NCBI GenBank assembly: GCA_023396615.1 | Contig: JAEWVM010000182.1 | Location: 1 to 22,280 of the forward strand | Length of the DNA: 22,280 bases | Direction of reading: 5' to 3' | Source of the DNA: Spirochaetota bacterium | Lineage (GTDB): Bacteria > Spirochaetota > UBA4802 > JAFGJZ01 | Shown: piece by piece, positions 7,964-15,076 of the stretch | Numbering within the stretch: the stretch's first letter is position 1 | Layout of the letters: every line of letters starts with the position of its first letter | Notes under the pieces: generated by a model | Told to the model about the DNA's origin: nothing | The model's input: the letters and a program-made list of their open reading frames with translations, nothing else | Databases searched by the model: none | Program-made: the position numbers and the translations under genes

Positions 7964-8896
7964 TTATTCCAACATTGCGATTCTTTCCGAATGCGGTATA
8001 AGTAAAGAATATGTTTTGTAATAAGGCGGTATAACATTCCCTTTTAATTGCGGATTGAATTCACGTATTTTTTTTTCGCTTATACCATAAGACTTTGAAA
8101 CACCTGAAACAGTCGCAGGCGTTTCAATAGTTACTTTCATAAATTCAAATTTGGCGTCAGACAGTTTCGGATAAATACTTGTAGTCTTAAGATGTTTTTG
8201 GATAATAAGAAGTGCGGCGTATCTTGGAACATAAAGAGCTGTTTCTCTTTTGAATTTATTCGCTTCTGCCAGCTGCCAGTAATTCATCCCGGGATTTTTC
8301 GACATAATATTTCTGACATATCCGGCTCCTCCGTTATAAGCGGCAAGTGCGAATTCCCAATTCTTAAAAACTGAATATAGATATTTAAGATGTTTCACTG
8401 CAGCTTTAGTGGATTTTCGGATATCATTTCTTTCATCTACGTATGAATCATCCATCAAATCAAGTTCTTCAGCAGTCACGCTGACAAACTGCCATAAACC
8501 TTTAGCATTTGACTTTGATACTGCTACAGGGCTGAAACCGCTTTCGAGAAGAGGTAAATACATCAGTTCAAACGGAATATCTTTTTCTCTTTTAAAAATA
8601 TTTTCTATTGCAGGTATATATTTCTGCGACCGCTCGAATGCAGCAACTGTTCCGGCATAATCATATCCGAGATACCAGTTTATCTGTTCCTGAACCTGGT
8701 ATGAACGAAGAATTGTCAAATCATCCACTGATTTAAAAAAATCAGAATCAGTTGATTCATTTGAAGGTATTTCAAGAACGGCTGTAGATATTATATCTTC
8801 AAATTTTTTAGCATCATTACTTTGACGGGAACACCGAAAAGCAAAAAAAGTCAGAAGGCAGAAAAATACAAGTTTCAGTTTATTTATTTTAATCAT
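7964..8896 (-). CDS. Lipoprotein lytic transglycosylase, MltD-like (SLT domain plus LysM-like tail)
   Basis: The predicted 310-residue enzyme cleaves the MurNAc-GlcNAc bond of peptidoglycan from the periplasmic side. The N-terminus is a lysine-led hydrophobic signal ending FFAFRC, so C22 may be lipidated; Arg just before Cys is unusual for a standard lipobox, though spirochaete lipoboxes are looser. The SLT fold is clear: LPLLESGFSP with the catalytic Glu at 118, KGLWQF, LAAYNGGAG and ETALYVPRYAA, the last being typical of the MltD branch. Residues about 254-302 (VSGVSKSYGISEKKIREFNPQL) look like one divergent LysM unit. I chose the ATG at 8896, preceded by GGAG at 8 bases, over a TTG at 8920 that would spoil the signal peptide. 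The gene is divergent from the receiver/coiled-coil gene at 9053. Confidence 0.9.
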   Translation of the reverse strand: MIKINKLKLVFFCLLTFFAFRCSRQSNDAKKFEDIISTAVLEIPSNESTDSDFFKSVDDLTILRSYQVQEQINWYLGYDYAGTVAAFERSQKYIPAIENIFKREKDIPFELMYLPLLESGFSPVAVSKSNAKGLWQFVSVTAEELDLMDDSYVDERNDIRKSTKAAVKHLKYLYSVFKNWEFALAAYNGGAGYVRNIMSKNPGMNYWQLAEANKFKRETALYVPRYAALLIIQKHLKTTSIYPKLSDAKFEFMKVTIETPATVSGVSKSYGISEKKIREFNPQLKGNVIPPYYKTYSLLIPHSERIAMLE

Positions 8897-8939
8897 AACA
8901 CTCCGAAGATGTACACACAAAAAAACCCTCGATATTTGG

Positions 8940-8992
8940 CAAGAACATTTTTTTTAGGTTTTTAATTGATTTAATGGTTGAAAAAGTTCTTG
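8940..8992. promoter_or_regulatory. Inverted repeat in the divergent intergenic region
   Basis: CAAGAAC (8940-8946) and GTTCTTG (8986-8992) are exact inverted copies 39 bases apart, and both are flanked inwards by T-rich/A-rich arms that extend the pairing. The position between two divergent genes suits an operator or shared regulatory site, but the short arms could be chance in AT-rich DNA. Confidence 0.3.
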
Positions 8993-9006
8993 ATATTATT
9001 ATTTAA

Positions 9007-9026
9007 TACTATTTTCTGAAATAGTA
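9007..9026. promoter_or_regulatory. 8-base stem hairpin or operator before the 9053 gene
   Basis: TACTATTT (9007-9014) and AAATAGTA (9019-9026) flank a TCTG loop. It ends 18 bases before the GGAG of the ribosome binding site and so lies at the promoter or in the leader of the receiver/coiled-coil gene. It has no T-run after it and is unlikely to be a terminator. Confidence 0.45.
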
Positions 9027-9052
9027 CGCATTTATTGTCATATGGAGTAGAA

Positions 9053-9910
9053 ATGGATAAAGTAGACATCTGGTATTTTTCTGACAAATCATCAGCAACC
9101 GGCATTGCAGATCAGATACAAAAAGCCGGCCTTGATCTCAATATTATTACTTCTTTCCAGAATGAAGCTATTTCATCGGATAACGGCAACATTTTTATAA
9201 TTGATATCAGCTATAACAACCTTTCCGAGCTTGTGGATATCATAAAAGATGACAATCGTCTTGCAAGTGGTCAAAAGTATATTCTTGTTCACGGAAAAGA
9301 TATAGACTGTGCAACGCGGCTGTCTTCAGAAATTCTCAACTTGGAATTTTTGGATAAAACAATAGACGGAAGAGAATTCGCCATTCTTATAGAAAAAACA
9401 GCAATCATTGAAAAATACAAACTTATGATGAAATCTTTTTCAAGAGAGGCAGAAGACCGTCTTGAAGCTTACCAAAGTCTAATAAAAGTTCATAAACAAT
9501 ATCCATTTGAATCTGATTCACAAAAACATGCGCTTGAAAAAATTATTAAATATGAAAAAAATCTTGTTGATGAACAAAAAAATCTCAATGAAGCAATTAA
9601 AGAATTCACTATTCATCATCAAAAATCGCTTTTTGAACTCAAAAATGTTCTTGATGCCGAAGAAATGCTCGATTCTCTAAGAAATCAGGAAATGATTTAT
9701 GCAAATAACACAATAAAAGCCCAGCAGTCAGTCATAGAATTTTCCGCACAAGAAATAGCCGAACGCGCGAAAATATTCGAAGCCCAGGAAAGAACTTATG
9801 AACTCAGCCGCGAGGAATCTATTGCTCTTCATTCAGAGGTTAAACGCTTACGTGCTGAAAATGAAAAATTAAAAGCAGAGCTTTCAAAGTACAATTCGAA
9901 TCAGGGGTAA
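9053..9910 (+). CDS. Degenerate receiver-like domain plus long coiled coil
   Basis: I do not recognise a named family for this 285-residue protein. Residues about 1-120 have the alternating strand/helix order of a CheY-like receiver: FSDK at the end of strand 1 (D11), IFIIDISYNN with D51 where the phospho-acceptor Asp sits, and FLDKTIDGREF with K102 at the conserved Lys position. The usual acidic pair after strand 1 is reduced to a single Asp, so phosphorylation is doubtful. Residues about 121-280 are almost entirely helical and charged, ending in the heptad-like EVKRLRAENEKLKAELSKY, so a coiled coil is expected. There is no signal peptide or membrane segment. The start is the ATG at 9053 with GGAG seven bases upstream; a TTG at 9035 is less likely. 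It is followed after 4 bases by a small gene and probably forms an operon with it. Confidence 0.8.
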   Translation: MDKVDIWYFSDKSSATGIADQIQKAGLDLNIITSFQNEAISSDNGNIFIIDISYNNLSELVDIIKDDNRLASGQKYILVHGKDIDCATRLSSEILNLEFLDKTIDGREFAILIEKTAIIEKYKLMMKSFSREAEDRLEAYQSLIKVHKQYPFESDSQKHALEKIIKYEKNLVDEQKNLNEAIKEFTIHHQKSLFELKNVLDAEEMLDSLRNQEMIYANNTIKAQQSVIEFSAQEIAERAKIFEAQERTYELSREESIALHSEVKRLRAENEKLKAELSKYNSNQG

Positions 9911-9914
9911 GAAT

Positions 9915-10193
9915 TTGGAGTGGGAAAAACTGCTAAGGAACGCTGTTCACGACGGGAAAATTAAAGAATTATATCTCAGGAAAATTCCTGTATTAAAAAA
10001 TTGCGAAAATTGGAAAAACGTTGAACCTTTAGGATATGTGGACCACAAGGGTAAATATGCCATTTATAAAGGAATGCTGGTGAAACTGAAGGATAATCTT
10101 TTCTTCGTTAATGAGAAAACAATTGCAGCCCTAAGTCAGTATATAAACTGGAAAAAACCTAACAAAATAACAGTTTATACTGATGAACAATGA
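9915..10193 (+). CDS. Small protein of unknown function (92 aa, TTG start)
   Basis: The frame opens with a TTG at 9915, four bases after the preceding stop. GGGG of the upstream gene's last codons (9904-9907) sits at a workable distance as ribosome binding site, and no ATG precedes residue 54, so the TTG is the best choice. The product is lysine and aromatic rich (ENWKNVEPLGYVDHKGKY; YINWKKPNKITVY), with no membrane segment, and may be a small beta-rich protein. I do not recognise a family. Its stop is only 4 bases from the end of the convergent gene at 10198, and no terminator is visible between them. It is presumably co-expressed with the receiver/coiled-coil protein and may be its partner. 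Confidence 0.7.
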   Translation: MEWEKLLRNAVHDGKIKELYLRKIPVLKNCENWKNVEPLGYVDHKGKYAIYKGMLVKLKDNLFFVNEKTIAALSQYINWKKPNKITVYTDEQ

Positions 10194-10197
10194 TTTT

Positions 10198-12021
10198 TCA
10201 CATTTCTCCGCTTTCATCATTCATCAGAGTAATTACGGCTTTGTGCTTTTCAGCAAGTTTAATCACTTCATCTAGACCGCTCTTTTTAATTATAGCGTAA
10301 TTATCAGATATCTGTTTGAACTGGTTCGTCTCAAAAAAATGATTATTCAATTCTTCAAGAAAATCAGTTCTATTAGTATGAACTACATGAACAAGTGAAA
10401 TATCGATTTTATGAGTCTGATTAACCCATTCTTTCAGCAAAAAAGCCAGATTCTGAGGAAGCGGATTCTGTGTAAGCATTTCAAGCTTAGCCGAGAAAAC
10501 ATCAGGCTCCATTCCCCTCTTATAAGCTTTGATTATAGAATCTTTTGTAATCTTAGCGTTTATAATTACATCATTTTTCAATAATTCAGAATATGCAACA
10601 ATAAGATATATTGCCTCAAGTTTGACTGTATCCTTAGGAACGATGAGTGAAAAATCAGGATTTATATAAAGACTTTTAACTTCAGGTTCAGTTTTTTGTT
10701 TTCCGGTTATCTTTTCGTATACTGGACTGAGAGTTATCTCTCCACCGCAGACCTCAACAATACCCAGAAGCAGAAGAAAACGGAAAGTATTGATGAAGCT
10801 TTCTGTTATTATCTGTCGGGACTCATTCAAACGATTCAGGAAATTGGGACTTACAGTTACCGAACTTGCAAAAAAATGCGTTTTCATGTGAGATATATTC
10901 ACAGAAGAATTGCGGATCAAAGCATTGACAAACGACTCGAGTTCAGACTTCCCCGGCGTCTTAAAAGGCGGTGAAAAAACAGTGTTACATTCAAACCGGT
11001 CTTTCTGCTTGGTTATTATCTTTTTTACCAACCTGTCAGGAGATATAATATCTTCGCTGACAGATGACAAATCCGCAAAAACCGCATCTTTCCGAAGAGA
11101 TATGATTCTAAGCATATCCATCAAGTACAATGAAAGTTGACTGGATTCATCAATGCTAAGCTGTTGACCGTTCCAGTCAGTCAGAGAATAAGAAGCCTCT
11201 GACAGTCTTTTCCGGTCAACTTTTCGAAAATCACCCTGCTGTGTCAGATAAAGTCCGTATGTGGAAATTATATCAAATGAGCGGAGAATATTGTTTATTG
11301 CAAGATATCCGTTTGATGCGGTAAAAGATCTTTTTTCACCGGCTTTTGAATGAAAATATGAAAAAAACTTTTCTTTCAGAATTATTGCAGTCGAATACGG
11401 GAAATCAAGTATTGAAATAATGTCAATACATCCGGAATCGCGAAGTTCAAAAAGTTCCGAAGACAGCTTTTTTGAAGAAGATTCTTCATACGCTTCCTGA
11501 AGCGTCATTATTCCGCCTAAAACATAAACGGACTCTAGAAATTTTATTTTTTCTTTAGATAATCCCGAGCTGATTTTTTTTTCAGGATTTGTTTCAGCAT
11601 ACTCAATCAAACTTTTAAGCTTTTCTACTACAGACTGTTTGTTTTGAGGTATAATAAGATCCGATATGGGTTTATAAACATGCAGTTTATCGAGTTTATT
11701 ATTTAAATGTTTTCTATTTTTAAAAATGTAAACGAGTGCCAGGTTTTTAAGGGATTCCATTGAAGATTCTATCTGATCCGACTTGAGATGACTGGCTTTT
11801 TCAAGTTCGCTTATAGTTACACCATCATCACCATTTGCAATTACGGAGAAAACGTGAAGATCCCTCTCTGATAATGAAGATAAAAGTTTATCAACGCCCT
11901 CAAGAGTACCCAACTTTGCCGCAATTGTATTAGGGGCTTTTGATGTAATTTCAAGCCTAGCAATAAGCTCGGCTAAAGCATCTCCAGCAAGCGACTCTAT
12001 CCCCTTTTTTAACTTTTCCAT
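10198..12021 (-). CDS. XPB/Ssl2-helicase N-terminal-like (Helicase_C_3) protein
   Basis: From the ATG at 12021 this is 607 residues. Residues about 450-550 carry the pattern of the Helicase_C_3 / XPB N-terminal domain: SLYINPDFSLIVP, then KITKDSIIKAYKRG, then NPLPQNLAFLLKEWV. In actinobacteria and some other bacteria such proteins are linked to the XPB-type DNA helicase; here no helicase motor (Walker A or DEAH motifs) is present in the protein or next to it. The N-terminal part, with LAGDALAELIARLE and winged-helix-like ISELEKASHLKSDQI, suggests DNA-binding repeats. The start is uncertain: a GTG at 12090 would add 23 residues, but a TATACT element lies inside that stretch and its codons look less coding-like. 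No good ribosome binding site precedes either. The exact role, probably in DNA repair or transcription, is inference. Confidence 0.72.
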   Translation of the reverse strand: MEKLKKGIESLAGDALAELIARLEITSKAPNTIAAKLGTLEGVDKLLSSLSERDLHVFSVIANGDDGVTISELEKASHLKSDQIESSMESLKNLALVYIFKNRKHLNNKLDKLHVYKPISDLIIPQNKQSVVEKLKSLIEYAETNPEKKISSGLSKEKIKFLESVYVLGGIMTLQEAYEESSSKKLSSELFELRDSGCIDIISILDFPYSTAIILKEKFFSYFHSKAGEKRSFTASNGYLAINNILRSFDIISTYGLYLTQQGDFRKVDRKRLSEASYSLTDWNGQQLSIDESSQLSLYLMDMLRIISLRKDAVFADLSSVSEDIISPDRLVKKIITKQKDRFECNTVFSPPFKTPGKSELESFVNALIRNSSVNISHMKTHFFASSVTVSPNFLNRLNESRQIITESFINTFRFLLLLGIVEVCGGEITLSPVYEKITGKQKTEPEVKSLYINPDFSLIVPKDTVKLEAIYLIVAYSELLKNDVIINAKITKDSIIKAYKRGMEPDVFSAKLEMLTQNPLPQNLAFLLKEWVNQTHKIDISLVHVVHTNRTDFLEELNNHFFETNQFKQISDNYAIIKKSGLDEVIKLAEKHKAVITLMNDESGEM

Positions 12022-12072
12022 CTTAAAAAATTGTGGACAGTTGTTAAGCTGCCAATTAGATATTGGGTAACT

Positions 12073-12100
12073 AGTATAATAAAATTCCACAAAATCAAGA
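12073..12100 (-). promoter_or_regulatory. Putative promoter of the helicase-N-like gene
   Basis: On the minus strand TCTTGA (12100-12095), 16 bases and TATACT (12078-12073) would start transcription near 12066, about 45 bases before the ATG at 12021. The -35 is weak. The -10 overlaps a perfect TATAAT on the plus strand. Confidence 0.4.
12075..12080 (+). promoter_or_regulatory. Possible -10 element of the signal peptidase operon
   Basis: A perfect TATAAT on the plus strand sits 72 bases before the ATG at 12153. No convincing -35 lies 16-18 bases upstream, so this is weak support for a promoter. Confidence 0.25.
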
Positions 12101-12152
12101 AAAATAATTATTTTATCGCAAATTTTCTTGTTTTTGTCTGCTGGCGGGTGAA

Positions 12153-13238
12153 ATGTTCAGAAATGCCGAGATAAAATCCGAAATAGTTGACTTGCGATTA
12201 GAATTTCAACTTAAATATGCTGTAAAAAAAATATTTATCTGCATTTTTGTATCTCTTTTCGTTTTTTACTCCTTTATTTTCATTCCTGCAGCTTCACCGG
12301 CAGTCGGCACGTTCCGTTTGCCTATTTATTTTCTATGTTCATTATTCACAACATACTGGATATTTAAATCCATTTACCTTTTATTCTGGACGATTAGAAA
12401 CAATAAATTTGCAATAATACTTGAAGGCTCTAATTTTCGTATCGAAAATACAAGAGGAACTGACTCATGCAGTATTAGCGATATTCATTCGATAAAATTT
12501 ATTTTCAGAAGCTTTATTTATATCAGAACGGCTGAATACCGTTATTTAATACCTATATATGCTTTTTCTCGGAAAAATTACGAAACTTTTCACCATTCTT
12601 TTGAAAAAACAATACTTCCCGGTGATAGACTCCTTAATCTTGCTTATGACCTGACAGAATCAGTTTTCATTGCTCTGGTAATAGCTCTTCACGTTATGCA
12701 GTTTTTTATCGGAAAATTCTACATTCCCACTTCATCAATGAGAGAAACGCTGATTGAAGGAGATTATATTTTTGCCGAGAAAATCTCCTACGGATTTAAT
12801 ATGCCTCGATTGTTTTTCATGAATTCTCCCAAAAAAATAAAACCATTTTTATTTCCCAAAATTAAGCGCGGAGATGTTGTAATATTCCGGCCTCTTTCTC
12901 CCGGTGATGAAAAAAGAGAATATGTCAAACGCTGTATTGCAGTCGAGGGAGACAAAGTCGAGTTAAAAGATGATTTCGTCTATCTTAACGGCATAAAACT
13001 CGACGAACCCTATGCAAATGGAAAAACTAACTATGATATCTACGAAACCGGAAAAATTGACGGGCTTGTACCTAAAGACATGATTCTTCTTCTTGGAGAC
13101 AACAGAGAAGATTCTCAGGATTCACGCTACTTCGGATATGTTCCGGTTGAAAGAATAGAAGGGAGAGCTTTTCTTCTATTCTGGAATTCGGAAAATATCA
13201 AAAATATGGATTTTACAAGAATAGGCCTGATTCGGTGA
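12153..13238 (+). CDS. lepB: Signal peptidase I with N-terminal membrane extension
   Basis: This 361-residue enzyme removes signal peptides from exported proteins at the outer face of the inner membrane. The catalytic part begins near residue 170: a membrane helix (about 170-190), then FYIPTSSMRETL with the Ser nucleophile at 195, RGDVVIFRP, EYVKRCIAVEGD with the general-base Lys at 259, and LLLGDNREDSQDSRYFGYVP (about 313-330). All S26 family boxes are intact. Unusually, about 165 residues precede it: two hydrophobic segments (about 24-45 and 55-79) and a beta-rich stretch (about 85-150) that might be a PH-like fold. GGGTGA just before the ATG is the likely ribosome binding site, though closely spaced. 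The stop overlaps the next start as TGATG, so translation is coupled to the class B PBP. Confidence 0.92.
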   Translation: MFRNAEIKSEIVDLRLEFQLKYAVKKIFICIFVSLFVFYSFIFIPAASPAVGTFRLPIYFLCSLFTTYWIFKSIYLLFWTIRNNKFAIILEGSNFRIENTRGTDSCSISDIHSIKFIFRSFIYIRTAEYRYLIPIYAFSRKNYETFHHSFEKTILPGDRLLNLAYDLTESVFIALVIALHVMQFFIGKFYIPTSSMRETLIEGDYIFAEKISYGFNMPRLFFMNSPKKIKPFLFPKIKRGDVVIFRPLSPGDEKREYVKRCIAVEGDKVELKDDFVYLNGIKLDEPYANGKTNYDIYETGKIDGLVPKDMILLLGDNREDSQDSRYFGYVPVERIEGRAFLLFWNSENIKNMDFTRIGLIR

Positions 13239-15073
13239 TGGAAGAAAAACATTTCAGAAGAAGAATTGCCGTTACGGGATTTATCGTATTTATTGTTGCC
13301 TTTTTAATTTCATTAAAAGTTATTTTTATTTCTTTTGACAGCAGAATTACGGTAAATACAAATAATAGCCGTCTCATAAAACGCGGTTATATTAAAGATT
13401 CCAATGGAGACTATATCGCGATATCAGTACCGGGGTTTTCTATTTTCGCGAATCCTGAAGAAGTTGAATCAATCGATAAAACAGCTGCCGCACTTTCATC
13501 GATATTATCAGAATCAAAAAATGTAATATCCGAAAAAATCAGCCGGAAAAAAAAGTTTATCTGGCTCAAAAGAAATATATCAAAATATGAAGCAGAGAGC
13601 ATTAGATCTGCAAAAATAAAAGGAATATATATCCTGGAAGAGGATGTCAGAAAATATCCTTACGCTAATCTTTTTTCACATATCACGGGTTTTTGCTCTC
13701 TTGAGAATAATGGCATTGAAGGTCTGGAATACAGTTATAACGATGTATTAAACGGACAGGATAAAAATACTTCCAGTTCCGGTCTCTTTGATAAATACGG
13801 ATCATCAATAATTCTATCAATTGACAGATACATCCAAAATAGAGCTTACAAAGCTCTTGAGAATTCTGTAACCTCAAAAAATGCCAAATCCGGTACAATT
13901 ACGATAATAGAAGTAAAAACAGGCAGAATACTTGCAATTGCAAAGTACCCGTCTTTTGATCCGAATAATTTTGCTCTTTCATCCGAAGATGAAAGAAGAT
14001 TTTTTGCTATAACGGATTCATTTGAACCGGGTTCCGTCATGAAAGCATTTTCAGCTTCGGCATGGATTGAAAATACAAAAAACATAAAACAAAGATTCAA
14101 CTGTACGGGCGCTGTAAAGATAGGAGACACAACAATCAATTGTACGGGTACACACGGAAATATAGGTATTGAAGAAGCGATAAGATATTCATGTAATTCA
14201 TTTATAACTCAGTCTGTTGGTACGATTGAAGGCAAAAAAATTTACGAAATAATGAACAGATTCGGTTTCGGGGAAATTACCGGTTCCGGCATATCCGGTG
14301 AAAGCGGCGGAATTCTGCGTCCGGTGAACGAGTGGTCCGGACTTTCAAAATATTCAATTTCAATAGGTCAGGAAGTATCTGTCACAATTCTTCAACTCGC
14401 TTCTGCATATTCTGCAATAGCAAATAATGGAGTTTATCTTTCACCGCGCATCATAGACAGAATCGAAGATAATGAAGGAAATACAATTCGCACCTTTGTA
14501 AATAACGGTTCAAAAAGAATATTGACTGAAGCAAATGCTCTTAAAATGAAAGAAATGCTCAAAGATGTTATTGAAAAAGGAACAGGACGCAAAGCAAAAC
14601 TGAAATACTTCACTGCAGGAGGCAAAACCGGAACAGCACAAAAATTTATACAGAAAAGCTATGTAAAAAATGTTAACTTTTCTGTCTTCGCAGGATTCGC
14701 GCCCGTAGAAGACTCCGACATTTGCATAACAGTTGTAATTGATGAACCCAAAGGAATTACTTCCGCCAGCGAAATAGCAGCTCCTATTTTTTCAGAAATT
14801 GCAGACGATATTTTATTATACAGAAAAAATAACGTTAAAAAAATCACTCAGGATAAAATTAAAAAAACCTCCGGGAAGTCATTTGTAAATTTTGACAAAT
14901 TGCCTGATTTTTCAGGCAAAACAGAATCTGAAACCCTTGATATCCTCTCTGATATTCAAAAAAACTATAACATACAATATATTCTCAAGGGGAAAGGAAA
15001 ATCCTTTTCACAAAATCCGCCGCCGGGAAGCAGTCTTGATCACGGTTTGATCATTAATATCGAATTCAGGTAA
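13238..15073 (+). CDS. ftsI: Class B penicillin-binding protein (FtsI-like) with C-terminal PASTA domain
   Basis: This 611-residue transpeptidase crosslinks peptidoglycan stem peptides in the periplasm. A cytoplasmic lead and single membrane anchor (about 10-32) are followed by a dimerisation region opening with KRGYIKDSNGDYIA, which is the R-G-x-I-x-D-x-N-G box. The transpeptidase domain has the active-site Ser in PGSVMK (S266, K269), the SxN box SCN (318-320) and KTG (463-465). A PASTA-like unit ends the protein (about 555-611, LPDFSGKTESETLDIL and NPPPGSSL). The start is the ATG at 13238, overlapping the upstream TGA by one base. The R-G-x-I-x-D box and PASTA tail favour the septal FtsI type over the elongation type, but it lies away from the ftsW-murG-murC cluster, so a second PBP elsewhere could be the main FtsI. 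Confidence 0.9.
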   Translation: MEEKHFRRRIAVTGFIVFIVAFLISLKVIFISFDSRITVNTNNSRLIKRGYIKDSNGDYIAISVPGFSIFANPEEVESIDKTAAALSSILSESKNVISEKISRKKKFIWLKRNISKYEAESIRSAKIKGIYILEEDVRKYPYANLFSHITGFCSLENNGIEGLEYSYNDVLNGQDKNTSSSGLFDKYGSSIILSIDRYIQNRAYKALENSVTSKNAKSGTITIIEVKTGRILAIAKYPSFDPNNFALSSEDERRFFAITDSFEPGSVMKAFSASAWIENTKNIKQRFNCTGAVKIGDTTINCTGTHGNIGIEEAIRYSCNSFITQSVGTIEGKKIYEIMNRFGFGEITGSGISGESGGILRPVNEWSGLSKYSISIGQEVSVTILQLASAYSAIANNGVYLSPRIIDRIEDNEGNTIRTFVNNGSKRILTEANALKMKEMLKDVIEKGTGRKAKLKYFTAGGKTGTAQKFIQKSYVKNVNFSVFAGFAPVEDSDICITVVIDEPKGITSASEIAAPIFSEIADDILLYRKNNVKKITQDKIKKTSGKSFVNFDKLPDFSGKTESETLDILSDIQKNYNIQYILKGKGKSFSQNPPPGSSLDHGLIINIEFR

Positions 15074-15076
15074 ACT

